Source of the DNA: Labrenzia sp. OB1
Lineage (GTDB): Bacteria > Pseudomonadota > Alphaproteobacteria > Rhizobiales > Stappiaceae
Direction of reading: 5' to 3'
DNA: 64,000 bases
NCBI RefSeq assembly: GCF_001624695.1
Contig: NZ_JSEP01000007.1
Location: forward strand, 186,001-250,000
In this document: positions 16,418 through 24,529 of the stretch, in pieces
Position numbering within the stretch: the stretch's first letter is position 1
Layout of the letters: every line of letters begins with the position of its first letter
Position numbers and translations under genes: made by a program
The notes under the pieces: generated by a model
What the model was told of the DNA's origin: nothing
What the model saw: the letters and a program-made list of their open reading frames with translations, nothing else
Database searches by the model: none

Positions 16418-17153
16418 GGTAGGCCTCCTTGACCATGTCCAGCTCACGCACAGTGTCGTAGTCTCCCTTGGCGATCACCTGACCCTGCATCATGACCGCC
16501 ACCGCGCACTTCAGGGTTTCAACGAACCACATGTCATGTTCAATCAGGATCACGGCGACGCCCTGCTCGCGGTTCATGGCCTGCACCAGTTGCGCGGTTC
16601 GCTCGGTTTCCTGCCGGGTCATTCCCGCCGTCGGCTCGTCAAGCAGGATCAGGTCGGGACCGGTCGCAAGAACCATCCCGATCTCCAGCCATTGGCGCTG
16701 TCCGTGGGACAAATGTCCGGCCGGCGCTCCCGCTAGCTCCTCCAGGCCGATGAGACCGATGAGGTTGGCAAGCCGGCGATCGTTTCCGGTCCTTGACGTG
16801 AAAAGACCGCCCAGCCCTTTGCGCCCAGGTTCCGCGAAGTCCGCAACGGCGAGATTTTCCGAAACGCTCAGGTCCTCGTAAATCGAGGGCACCTGAAATT
16901 TCCGGCCGATGCCGCTACGTGCGACAAGATGAGGGGCCATGCCCGTGATTTCGGCCCCCTTGAACTGTATGGAGCCAAACGATGGGCGCAAGTGGCCCGA
17001 AATCAGGTTGAAGAGGGTGGTCTTGCCGCAGCCGTTGGGGCCAATGATGCAAAGCAGTTCATCGGCCCCAATCCGCAAATCGAACCCGGCGACGGCTTGA
17101 ACGCCGCCGAAGCTCCTGGACAGACCGGAAATCTTCAGGAGATCTCCTGGCAT
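16410..17153 (-). CDS. livG: BCAA-type ABC transporter ATP-binding protein (LivG-like)
   Basis: 247-aa ATPase. Walker A is GPNGCGKTT, the signature is LSHGQRQWLEIGMVLA, and Walker B is LILLDEPTAGM followed by TERTAQLV, as in LivG/UrtD. I prefer ATG 17153 because AGGAA lies 6 bp upstream; ATG 17168 has no ribosome site. It follows the binding-protein gene by 25 bp, so the five genes form one operon. Confidence 0.9.
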   Translation of the reverse strand: MPGDLLKISGLSRSFGGVQAVAGFDLRIGADELLCIIGPNGCGKTTLFNLISGHLRPSFGSIQFKGAEITGMAPHLVARSGIGRKFQVPSIYEDLSVSENLAVADFAEPGRKGLGGLFTSRTGNDRRLANLIGLIGLEELAGAPAGHLSHGQRQWLEIGMVLATGPDLILLDEPTAGMTRQETERTAQLVQAMNREQGVAVILIEHDMWFVETLKCAVAVMMQGQVIAKGDYDTVRELDMVKEAYLG

Positions 17154-17178
17154 GTGGTTTCCTGACATGGGAGGGAAA

Positions 17179-18357
17179 TCAGGAGCAACCGGCCTCGGGC
17201 ACAATGCTCCCAAGATCTTCGACAACGGAGAGACCGGCGCCTTCCGTTTTTGCAAGGTACATGTTCATGGTCACATGATGATCCACCGCGCCGATTTCCG
17301 CCGGTCCGGTCGGCGTGCTGATCGTAAGGCCCTGCATGGAGTCCATCAGCGCATCCTTGTCGACGGCGCCTGCCTTTTCCAAGGCGTCCTTGACGGCCAT
17401 CAGCGCGTTGTAGTGGGTCATCACATAGTGGGACACGGGAACGTCGGATCCCGCCTGAGCACGAATTTTCTGAACGAATTTCTGGGCGCCGGGCGTCTGA
17501 AGGGATTCCGCGAAAGGAACCGCAACCCACATGTTCTGGGCCTTGCCTTCGCCGAATGCTCCAAGATATGTCTCGGCAAAGCCGAGGAAACCGACCGTCA
17601 CGTCTTCCAGAAGGCCAAGGTCTTCAGCCTGTTTGATGAAGGTAATGCCGTCAGCTCCAGGCAGCGCGAACAGCAGCACCTTGGCACCTGACTCCTTGAT
17701 GCGGCGAATGACCGGCGCAAATTCCTTGACACCCCAGGGGGTGAATTCGACCCCGGCAACCGTCCCCCCTTCACTTTCGACAAGGGATTTGGCGGTCTCA
17801 AACATTTTCTGCGGCCAGACATAGTCGGCGCCGAACATGTAGAAGGAGTCGCCGGCCTCTTTTTTCAGGGCAGGTACAAGCTTTTCAAGTTCCTGGTTCG
17901 GAACCGTGTTGAAGCAGAATACCTCCCGGCTGCATGCACCGCCTTCGTAGTTGGTTGCATACAGAAGCGGTGTTTTCATGCGTTTGATCGTCGGGGCCAT
18001 GGCATCGCGGGCGTTCGACGTGATCGGGCCGGTCAGCGCAAGAACTTCGTCGCGCCGGATCAGCGATGTCGCCCGTTCAACGGATGTCTTCGGATCGGTC
18101 TTGTTGTCCTCATAGAGCACCTCGATTTTCTCACCGAGGATGCCGCCGCCTCCGTTTATTTCCGAGACCGCAAGGTCCAGTCCGAGCCTGGCCTGGTTTC
18201 CATAAAGCTCAAGGCCACCGGAAAAAGGCAGGACCGCGCCAACCTTGATCGTGCCCCCGGAAGCAAGGGCCGGAAGCGACAGTGATGAAGATGCGGCGAT
18301 ACCGCCGGCAACAGCTGCTGCTGAACCAAGGAACTTACGCCGTGTTATGCTGGTCAT
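17179..18357 (-). CDS. periplasmic substrate-binding protein, amide/urea type, Tat-exported
   Basis: 392 aa with a twin-arginine-like leader (TRRKFLGSAAAVAGG) ending near PALASGG. The body is a type I periplasmic-binding fold. Segments such as NYEGGACSREVFCFN and FYMFGADYVWPQKMFETA resemble the UrtA/AmiC (Peripla_BP_5) branch rather than LivK. ATG 18357 follows GAGGGGA; the frame 18 bp longer lacks one. First gene of the transporter 1 operon and divergent from pncA, with a shared operator at 18428. Likely binds an amide or pyridine-carboxamide-like ligand (inference). Confidence 0.9.
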   Translation of the reverse strand: MTSITRRKFLGSAAAVAGGIAASSSLSLPALASGGTIKVGAVLPFSGGLELYGNQARLGLDLAVSEINGGGGILGEKIEVLYEDNKTDPKTSVERATSLIRRDEVLALTGPITSNARDAMAPTIKRMKTPLLYATNYEGGACSREVFCFNTVPNQELEKLVPALKKEAGDSFYMFGADYVWPQKMFETAKSLVESEGGTVAGVEFTPWGVKEFAPVIRRIKESGAKVLLFALPGADGITFIKQAEDLGLLEDVTVGFLGFAETYLGAFGEGKAQNMWVAVPFAESLQTPGAQKFVQKIRAQAGSDVPVSHYVMTHYNALMAVKDALEKAGAVDKDALMDSMQGLTISTPTGPAEIGAVDHHVTMNMYLAKTEGAGLSVVEDLGSIVPEAGCS

Positions 18358-18427
18358 GATGAATATTCCCCTCATTTTCAGTTCGAGCGTGAAGCTGTTT
18401 TTTATTGTATGGACACGCCGCCAAATT

Positions 18428-18444
18428 CATATGTACACTAACAA
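18428..18444 (-). promoter_or_regulatory. regulon operator, site 5 (TTGTTAGTGTACATATG)
   Basis: Read on the minus strand this is TTGTTAGTGTACATATG, matching the motif upstream of three other units of the catabolic locus (TTGTTAGTATRCAAA). It lies between the divergent binding-protein gene (start 18357) and pncA (start 18522), positioned to control both. Confidence 0.6.
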
Positions 18445-18521
18445 TAATGCTTATAAATAGGCAATAGCTATATCTGCCTTCTTTTTCACCACGCGATAGT
18501 CATCTTGGGAGCAAATCGACG

Positions 18522-19145
18522 ATGATTAACAATGAAACCGATGCGTTTGTGATCATTGACGTTCAGAATGATTTTTGCCCGGGGGGCGCACTTGCCGTTG
18601 AGGACGGTCATGCTGTTGTCGCGCCGATCAATGCGCTTTCGAAAAAATTCGACCATCGAATCCTGACCCAGGACTGGCACCCGGCCGGTCATTCCTCTTT
18701 CGCAAGTTCACACGAAGCCGGGGTGCCCTTCGCGCTCACGCAAATGCCGTATGGACCTCAAACCCTGTGGCCGGATCATTGTGTTCAGGGAAGCGACGGT
18801 GCGGAGTTTCACCCGGACCTTGAGGTGACCGGTGCCGGGATCATCATTCGCAAGGGCTTCCGGAGCAACGTGGATTCATACTCGGCGTTTTTCGAAAACG
18901 ACCAGACGACCCCAACCGGGCTGACCGGTTATTTGCGCGAACGCGGCTTTACACGGGTGTTTGTCGCCGGTCTTGCAACAGACTTCTGTGTGGCGTTTTC
19001 TGCCATCGACGCCAGCCGTCAGGGCTTCACGACCTTCGTGATCGAGGATGCGAGCCGTGCGATCGATATGGCGGGCTCCCTTGCAGCCGCCCATGAGAAA
19101 ATGGTGGATGCGGACGTCACGATCATCCAGAGTACCGATCTCTAG
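18522..19145 (+). CDS. pncA: nicotinamidase/pyrazinamidase
   Basis: 207-aa isochorismatase-fold amidohydrolase that converts nicotinamide to nicotinate and ammonia. The catalytic triad is D13 (IIDVQNDFCPGG), K111 (IIRKGF) and C156 (GLATDFCV). The metal ligands D51 and H53 (TQDWHPAGHSSF) and H86 (LWPDHCVQG) are intact, and the length equals E. coli PncA. A GGGAG ribosome site precedes the ATG. In this context, next to a NicR-like regulator and a 6-hydroxynicotinate-reductase homologue, it probably feeds nicotinate into catabolism as well as, or instead of, NAD salvage. Confidence 0.95.
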   Translation: MINNETDAFVIIDVQNDFCPGGALAVEDGHAVVAPINALSKKFDHRILTQDWHPAGHSSFASSHEAGVPFALTQMPYGPQTLWPDHCVQGSDGAEFHPDLEVTGAGIIIRKGFRSNVDSYSAFFENDQTTPTGLTGYLRERGFTRVFVAGLATDFCVAFSAIDASRQGFTTFVIEDASRAIDMAGSLAAAHEKMVDADVTIIQSTDL

Positions 19146-19175
19146 AGTATGTCCCGGTCACGCGGATTGATGGTT

Positions 19176-19231
19176 TCAGGAGGCCGCCCGAGGCCGCGTT
19201 TGTATTGCAAAGGCGGTCGGGCCGTTCCTGA
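19176..19231. terminator. hairpin between convergent pncA and marR
   Basis: An imperfect stem pairs 19176-19191 (TCAGGAGGCCGCCCGA) with 19217-19231 (TCGGGCCGTTCCTGA). On the plus strand a TTTTT run follows a few bases later. It fills the short gap between the two stop codons, so it probably serves pncA and may serve both genes. Confidence 0.5.
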
Positions 19232-19233
19232 AG

Positions 19234-19722
19234 TCACAAGATTTTTCTCAGGATCTTGATAAGGGATCTCTGCTCCGACGGTGTGAGGGGGGCAAGCGTT
19301 TCGGCACTCACCTCCAGCCCCTGCTTTGCCTTCTGCGTGAAGCAATCCCAGCCGTCCTCGGTCAGCGAGATCAGTTGACGGCGTCTGTCACTGGGGGATG
19401 GCAGGCTCTTGACAAGCCCGCGGGCAAGAAGCCTGTCGACGACACCCTTCGTTGTCGCAACATCCAGCCCGACTGTGCGGCCAAGCTGATTTTGCGAAAC
19501 ATTGCTGAGTTCCGTCAGGCGGGCCATGACCGCAAATTGTGTCGGCGTCAGATCCTGGATTTTTTCAGAAAACAGGACAGCATTGCGCTGATACGCCTTT
19601 CGCAGAAGATATCCGATCTGATCATTGAGCACATACTCCGGCTCGAGTATCTGGCTCCGAGTCTCGTTCTCTTGATCGTCCAAGTTCTTTTCCTTGCGAA
19701 AGGTGGTCCGTTCCTTGTCCAT
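19234..19722 (-). CDS. MarR family regulator, NicR/BpsR-like
   Basis: 162 aa with a winged HTH at about residues 68-120. The sequence pattern VLNDQIGYLLRKAYQRN, then LTPTQFAVMARL, then SQNQLGRTVGLDVATTKGVV, resembles the NicR/BpsR regulators of aerobic nicotinate degradation (recognised from memory). It lies 130 bp downstream of, and on the same strand as, the operon that starts at 29196, and is convergent with pncA. ATG 19722 lacks a ribosome site; TTG 19683, 7 bp after AAGGA, is an alternative start. It is the only regulator gene inside the catabolic locus and so the best candidate to bind the repeated TTAGTATACAAA sites. Confidence 0.85.
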   Translation of the reverse strand: MDKERTTFRKEKNLDDQENETRSQILEPEYVLNDQIGYLLRKAYQRNAVLFSEKIQDLTPTQFAVMARLTELSNVSQNQLGRTVGLDVATTKGVVDRLLARGLVKSLPSPSDRRRQLISLTEDGWDCFTQKAKQGLEVSAETLAPLTPSEQRSLIKILRKIL

Positions 19723-19818
19723 TTGGCCACGCGTATATCACAGGTCAGAAGAACGTCTACAGCGATGCCCGGTTTCTGCTGATGCCCCGGCCCGGCCCCT
19801 GCCCCTGCCTCTGCCCCT

Positions 19819-19833
19819 GGAGGCGGGGCCTCC
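19819..19833. terminator. GC-rich hairpin downstream of the livF2 gene
   Basis: GGAGGC-GGG-GCCTCC is a perfect 6-bp stem within an unusual CCCCTGCC-repeat stretch (about 19790-19818), 20 bp past the end of the second livF. There is no T-tract, so it may only weaken transcription into marR. Confidence 0.35.
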
Positions 19834-19852
19834 GGGCCGCCCTGTCGATCAG

Positions 19853-20554
19853 CTAGATTGACAGATACGCATCGCGAACCTGCGGATCCTCCTCGAGGTC
19901 TTGAAAAGTACCATCGAATTTTTTGGCGCCCCCCTCAATAATCACCGCCCGATCAGCGACCATTTTTGCGAAATGGAGGTTTTGCTCGGAAATGACAACA
20001 GTCAACCCATCTGCCTTGAACTTGAGGATCGTCTTGGCCATCTGTTCGACGATCACGGGCGCAATGCCTTCCGAGGGTTCATCCAGAAGCAAAAGGCTTG
20101 GATTGCCCATAAGCGTTCGGGCGATCGTCAGCATCTGCTGCTCTCCTCCTGACAGAGCCTTGCCCCGATTGTTCCTGCGTTCTTCAAGGTTGGGGAACAG
20201 TTCGAACAAGGCCTCAATCGTCCAGCTCGGTGTCTGCGCGCGAGGCGATTGGCGGCCGACCTCCAGGTTTTCCAGTATGGTCAAATCCGTGAAAATGCGG
20301 CGTTCTTCGGGTACGTAGCCGAGACCGAGACGCGCGACCTTGTGCGCCGGCAGACCAGTGATGTCGGTTCCCGCGAAAGACACCGAACCGGAGCGCGGCC
20401 GCACCAGCTGCATGATCGATTTCATCGTCGTGGTCTTGCCCGCACCGTTACGCCCCAGCAGTGCAACGACTTCGCCTCGGGCGACCGAGAAGCTCATGTC
20501 GTTGAGAATATGCGCCTTGCCGTAGAAACTGTGAATCCCGTCGATCTCAAGCAT
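19853..20554 (-). CDS. livF: BCAA-type ABC transporter ATP-binding protein (second LivF)
   Basis: 233-aa ATPase with Walker A GRNGAGKTT, signature LSGGEQQMLTIARTLMG and Walker B LLLLDEPSEG. ATG 20554 has GGAGGG 6 bp upstream and overlaps the livG2 stop by 8 bp. Last transporter gene of the nine-gene unit that starts at 29196. Confidence 0.93.
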   Translation of the reverse strand: MLEIDGIHSFYGKAHILNDMSFSVARGEVVALLGRNGAGKTTTMKSIMQLVRPRSGSVSFAGTDITGLPAHKVARLGLGYVPEERRIFTDLTILENLEVGRQSPRAQTPSWTIEALFELFPNLEERRNNRGKALSGGEQQMLTIARTLMGNPSLLLLDEPSEGIAPVIVEQMAKTILKFKADGLTVVISEQNLHFAKMVADRAVIIEGGAKKFDGTFQDLEEDPQVRDAYLSI

Positions 20555-21320
20555 GGGAACCCTCCGCAGCATAGAGCGTTCCACCGCCCAGATAGACTTC
20601 CTGCACGCGGGCGTTGGCGCGCACTTCGCTCGCGGTCCCGTCGGCGATCAGTTCGCCCCTGTTGAGCACCATGATGTGATGGGCATGGGCAAACACCACG
20701 TCCATATCGTGCTCGGTGAAAAGAACGCTGATCCCGCGATCGCGCACAATGTCGGAGGTCAGCTGCATCAGGTTGATCCGCTCTTTCGGCGCCATGCCCG
20801 CGGTTGGTTCATCCATCAGCAAAAGCATCGGATCGTTGCTGAGTGCGATTGCAAGTTCCAGACGTTTCAGGTCGCCATAGGCCAGGATGGCGCAGGACCT
20901 GTCGGCCTGATCAGCCATGCCGACGACATCCAGAAGGGCCAAAGCTTCCTCGCGGAACAAACGGTAAGCATAAGGCAGCAGCGAAAAGAGTTTCCTGTGA
21001 TGGGACATCAGCGCCATCTGCACATTCTCAGCCACGGTCATGCTTTGGTAGGTGCCGGTGATCTGGAAGGTCCGCCCGACGCCCTTCCGCCAGATCACGC
21101 GCGGTGGCAGGCCGGTGATCTGTTCCCCCTTCAGATAAACCTTTCCCGCCGAAGGCATAAGCTGGCCCATGAGCATATTGAAGCAGGTCGATTTTCCGGC
21201 GCCATTCGGACCGATCAACGCCTTCAATTCGCCGGGGGCGACTTCGAAATCGACCCCATTGACGGCTTTCACGCCACCAAAGGATTTCGACAGGCCTTCG
21301 ACCTTCAGGACAGCGGTCAT
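20547..21320 (-). CDS. livG: BCAA-type ABC transporter ATP-binding protein (second LivG)
   Basis: 257-aa ATPase with Walker A GPNGAGKST, signature LAYGDLKRLELAIALS and Walker B LLLMDEPTAGM followed by KERINLM. The ATGA junction with the upstream permease gene indicates translational coupling. Powers transporter 2. Confidence 0.93.
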   Translation of the reverse strand: MTAVLKVEGLSKSFGGVKAVNGVDFEVAPGELKALIGPNGAGKSTCFNMLMGQLMPSAGKVYLKGEQITGLPPRVIWRKGVGRTFQITGTYQSMTVAENVQMALMSHHRKLFSLLPYAYRLFREEALALLDVVGMADQADRSCAILAYGDLKRLELAIALSNDPMLLLMDEPTAGMAPKERINLMQLTSDIVRDRGISVLFTEHDMDVVFAHAHHIMVLNRGELIADGTASEVRANARVQEVYLGGGTLYAAEGSHA

Positions 21321-23179
21321 CGCATGCTCTCCTGTTCTTTCAGAAGTCCTATCCGCTCGCCCAGCTTTCGCAAGGAGCCGACAATTCCGTCCGGTGCGAT
21401 GATGACCACACCGATGATCACCAGCCCGAGGATCAGGCGCCAGTATTCAAGCCGGGTCAGCCAGTCCTTGATGCTCTCCATGAAGACGGCGCCGACAACA
21501 CCTCCCGAAAGGGTCTTCACGCCCCCCAGGAAAACGACGATCAATGCATCGAAGCTTTTGCCGATTTCCAGTTCATTGGGAAAGATCGAGCCCTTGGAGA
21601 ACACAAACAGCCCACCGGCCAGACCTGCCATTGTGCCGGCAAGCGCAAAGGCGAGCCATTGGACCCTCTTGACATCAATGCCGGTTGCTTCGGCCTGCCG
21701 GGCGCTGTCGCGTGTCGCCCGCAAGGTGTATCCGAAAGGCGAGTGGATGATGTGACGCAGCACCAGAATACCGCCCACGCCGACAGCAAGCGTGAAATAG
21801 TAATAGGCCGTGGTTCCGGAGAGCCATGCTGACGGCCAGATGTTGACCAGACCGTCGTCACCTCCAGTGACGGCACCCCACTGATACACCAGCGACCACA
21901 CCAGTTGACTGAAGGCAAGCGTGAGCATGGCGAAATACACCCCGCTCAGGCGAATGCAGAACCAGCCGATACCAAGTGCCAGAAGGCCGGCGCCCAAGGG
22001 CGCACACAGCAGCGCAAGTTCCATCGGCGTATCGGCGTAGGTGACCAGAAGAGCCGCTGCATAGGCGCCGCCGCCGAAAAAGACCGCATGGCCAAAGCTG
22101 ACGAGACCGCCGGAGCTGAGAATGAACTGCAGGGAGGCCGCGAAGAGGCAGAAAATCAGGATATCGGTAATCAGGACCTGGAGAAAGGAAGAGCCGACAA
22201 AGGGAACGCAAGCCAGCACAACAAGCAACACGAAGACAAACGCGCGGCCCCTGGTGCCCACAGGCCGTATCGGACGTTCCACTTCTCCGACCTGGCCGTG
22301 CTCTCCGGCCTTCTCCTCGCGGCCCAACAGGCCATAGGGGCGGACCGTCAGAACAACAGCCATGACCACATAAATGAGGACGAGCGTGCTTTGCGGAATA
22401 TAGGCGACGCCAAAGACGTTGAGCACAGAGATGAGCACAGACGCAATAAACGCTCCCGGGATTGAGCCCATGCCGCCGATGACAACGACCACGAAGACCG
22501 CCGAAATGATGTTCAGGTCCATGAGCAGATCGGCGCCGCCCTTGGGCAACTGGATGGCTCCGCCGAGGCCCGCCAGCGCGGCTCCAAGAAAGAAAACCCC
22601 CGTGAAAAGCCAGGACTGGTTGACGCCCAGGGCACCGACCATCTCGCGGTCCTGGGTTGCCGCACGCACCAGGATGCCTATGCGTGTCCTGGTTATGAAC
22701 CACCATAGCGCGAACAGGATGAAGGGTGTGATGGCGATCAGCGCCAGATCGTACTGGGGAACCGGCTCGCCCAGAATTCGGACAACGGATTTCAGACCCG
22801 GCGCGCGCGGACCAAGACGGTCTTCAGCGCCCCAGATCATCAGCGCCAGGTCCTGGATCACCAGGATAACGCCAAAGGTCGCCACCAGTTGGAACAGTTC
22901 CGGGGCGCGATAGATCGGCCGAAGGACACAGATTTCAATCAGGATGCCAATCAGACCGACGACCAGGCCGGCCAGCACGATCGAACCCCAAAATCCGAAA
23001 GCGCCCGGCAGGGTGTTCATCAGCGTCAGGCCAACATAGGCGCCCAGCATGTAGAGGGAGCCATGCGCAAAGTTCACGATCCGGGTGACACCGAAGATAA
23101 GCGAAAGCCCGGAGGCGACGAGAAACAGCGCCGCTGCATTTGCAAGCCCGGTCAAGAGCTGCGCCACGAATAGACCCAT
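21317..23179 (-). CDS. fused BCAA-type ABC permease (LivH-LivM)
   Basis: 620-aa inner-membrane protein joining both permease subunits in one chain. Residues about 1-290 are LivH-like (SLIFGVTRIVNFAHGSLYMLGAYVG near the N-terminus), then a charged linker (GREEKAGEHGQVGEVERP). Residues about 320-610 are LivM-like (SSGGLVSFGHAVFFGGGAYAA and GYTLRATRDSARQAEATGID). About 16-18 hydrophobic helices are expected. The start is ATG 23179, or TTG three codons upstream. Such fusions occur sporadically and imply a pseudo-dimer encoded by one gene. Confidence 0.92.
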   Translation of the reverse strand: MGLFVAQLLTGLANAAALFLVASGLSLIFGVTRIVNFAHGSLYMLGAYVGLTLMNTLPGAFGFWGSIVLAGLVVGLIGILIEICVLRPIYRAPELFQLVATFGVILVIQDLALMIWGAEDRLGPRAPGLKSVVRILGEPVPQYDLALIAITPFILFALWWFITRTRIGILVRAATQDREMVGALGVNQSWLFTGVFFLGAALAGLGGAIQLPKGGADLLMDLNIISAVFVVVVIGGMGSIPGAFIASVLISVLNVFGVAYIPQSTLVLIYVVMAVVLTVRPYGLLGREEKAGEHGQVGEVERPIRPVGTRGRAFVFVLLVVLACVPFVGSSFLQVLITDILIFCLFAASLQFILSSGGLVSFGHAVFFGGGAYAAALLVTYADTPMELALLCAPLGAGLLALGIGWFCIRLSGVYFAMLTLAFSQLVWSLVYQWGAVTGGDDGLVNIWPSAWLSGTTAYYYFTLAVGVGGILVLRHIIHSPFGYTLRATRDSARQAEATGIDVKRVQWLAFALAGTMAGLAGGLFVFSKGSIFPNELEIGKSFDALIVVFLGGVKTLSGGVVGAVFMESIKDWLTRLEYWRLILGLVIIGVVIIAPDGIVGSLRKLGERIGLLKEQESMR

Positions 23180-23214
23180 AGCGATCAAAACATCCGATTA
23201 TCAGGAGAATAGGG

Positions 23215-23244
23215 CCGGCGGCACCCTGTGTCGGGTGCCGCCGG
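23215..23244. terminator. strong hairpin between the binding-protein and permease genes
   Basis: A perfect 12-bp stem (CCGGCGGCACCC, 23215-23226, paired with 23233-23244) has a 6-nt loop and lies 20 bp after the end of the binding-protein gene. There is no T-tract, so it more likely protects the 3' end of the binding-protein mRNA or partly attenuates, raising binding protein over permease. Confidence 0.6.
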
Positions 23245-23263
23245 ATGTTTGGATTGCCAGTAC

Positions 23264-24460
23264 CTATTCCGCGGGCCGCATGGACTTGATCTCTTCGTCG
23301 CTGGGCATGTAGGCCTCAGGATCCTTGTAGGTCCAGTCGACCATGACGCCTGCGCCATCCTTCAGGGCAGTCGTCCCGATGAAAGCCCCCATGGTGGACT
23401 GATGGTCGACGTCCCGGTAGGAGATTTCGCCCAGAGGCGTTTCCACCTTGAGGCCCGGGAAGGCTCCCAGAAGTGCGGAGGTCTCTGTCGATCCAGCCTT
23501 GGTGATGAGGGCCGCAATGGACTGAACCGTCATGTAACCGACAAGGCTGCCGATTTTCGGCGTTTCGCCGGTTTCGGCCTCATAGGCCTTGACGAAATCG
23601 AGCCCCGGCCCCGCAGGAATGTCATACCAGGGATAGCCGGTGACCACCCAGCCTTCCGGAGCTTCCTCGCCAAGCGGTTCGAGATATTCGGGCTCGCCAG
23701 TCAACAGGCCATAGACATTGCGGTCGTCGAAAAGGCCCCGGGTCGTGCCTTCGCGAACGAATTTGGCAAGATCCGGCCCAAAGGTGACATTGTAGATCGC
23801 GTCGGGCTTGGCGGCCTCAATTGCCTGGACTTCGGCACCCGCGTCGATCTTGAAGAGGGCCGGCCACTGTTCCGTGACGAATTCGACCTCGGGCTTCAGT
23901 TTCTTCAGGTTGACCTTGAACGCCTCAACCGCATCTTTGCCATATGCATAGTTCGGCGCGATGGTTGCATATTTGAGCGCGTCCGTTTTGGCGGCAGCCT
24001 CCGCCAACATGGCAGCCTGAACGAAGGTCGAGGTGCGCAGGCGGAAGGTGTAAGGGTTTCCGGCGCTCCACACGAGCGCGTCGGCCAGCGGTTCCGCTGC
24101 CAGGTAGACGTAGCCTTTTTCAGCTGCGAACGAGGAGATGGCCAGGCCGACATTCGACAGGATTGTTCCTGTCAGCATGACCGCGCCATCGCGGGTCATC
24201 AGCTCTTCGGCGATCTTGATCGCCTCACCGGGCTTGCCCTGATCGTCACGAAAAATGAACTCCAGCGGCTTTCCAAGAACGCCACCGGATGCATTCACTT
24301 CCTTGAGACCCAGCTCGATGCCCTTTTTGTAGGGTTCAGCGAAAGCCGCCAGGCGTTTGTAATGGTTGATTTCGCCAATCTTGATCGTGTCGGCCGCGTG
24401 GGCCGCTGTCGCCGAGATAGCCAGGGCCGCAGCGGCCACCAATGTCTTTACTGTTTTCAT
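23264..24460 (-). CDS. periplasmic substrate-binding protein of transporter 2
   Basis: 398 aa with a Sec signal peptide (MKTVKTLVAAAALAISATA, cut near AHA-AD) and a Peripla_BP_6 (LivK-like) fold: IKIGEINHYKR, then GIELGLKEVNASGGVLGKPL, the usual opening of this family. GAGGGA precedes the ATG. It sits between the Rieske oxygenase gene and the fused permease in one operon, so its ligand is probably the substrate of that enzyme set rather than a branched-chain amino acid (inference). Confidence 0.92.
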   Translation of the reverse strand: MKTVKTLVAAAALAISATAAHAADTIKIGEINHYKRLAAFAEPYKKGIELGLKEVNASGGVLGKPLEFIFRDDQGKPGEAIKIAEELMTRDGAVMLTGTILSNVGLAISSFAAEKGYVYLAAEPLADALVWSAGNPYTFRLRTSTFVQAAMLAEAAAKTDALKYATIAPNYAYGKDAVEAFKVNLKKLKPEVEFVTEQWPALFKIDAGAEVQAIEAAKPDAIYNVTFGPDLAKFVREGTTRGLFDDRNVYGLLTGEPEYLEPLGEEAPEGWVVTGYPWYDIPAGPGLDFVKAYEAETGETPKIGSLVGYMTVQSIAALITKAGSTETSALLGAFPGLKVETPLGEISYRDVDHQSTMGAFIGTTALKDGAGVMVDWTYKDPEAYMPSDEEIKSMRPAE

Positions 24461-24529
24461 ATTTCCCTCATTTGATTGGAAGTTGGCCGGCTTTGCCGGT
24501 CCGTTTTTTAGACCTTGCCGGTCCTTTTT

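Noticed and set aside
24461-24529. Terminator between the Rieske oxygenase and binding-protein genes
   Set aside because: The GCCGG and T-run elements are oriented for plus-strand transcription, whereas both genes lie on the minus strand. The T-runs belong to a short direct repeat without a convincing stem.
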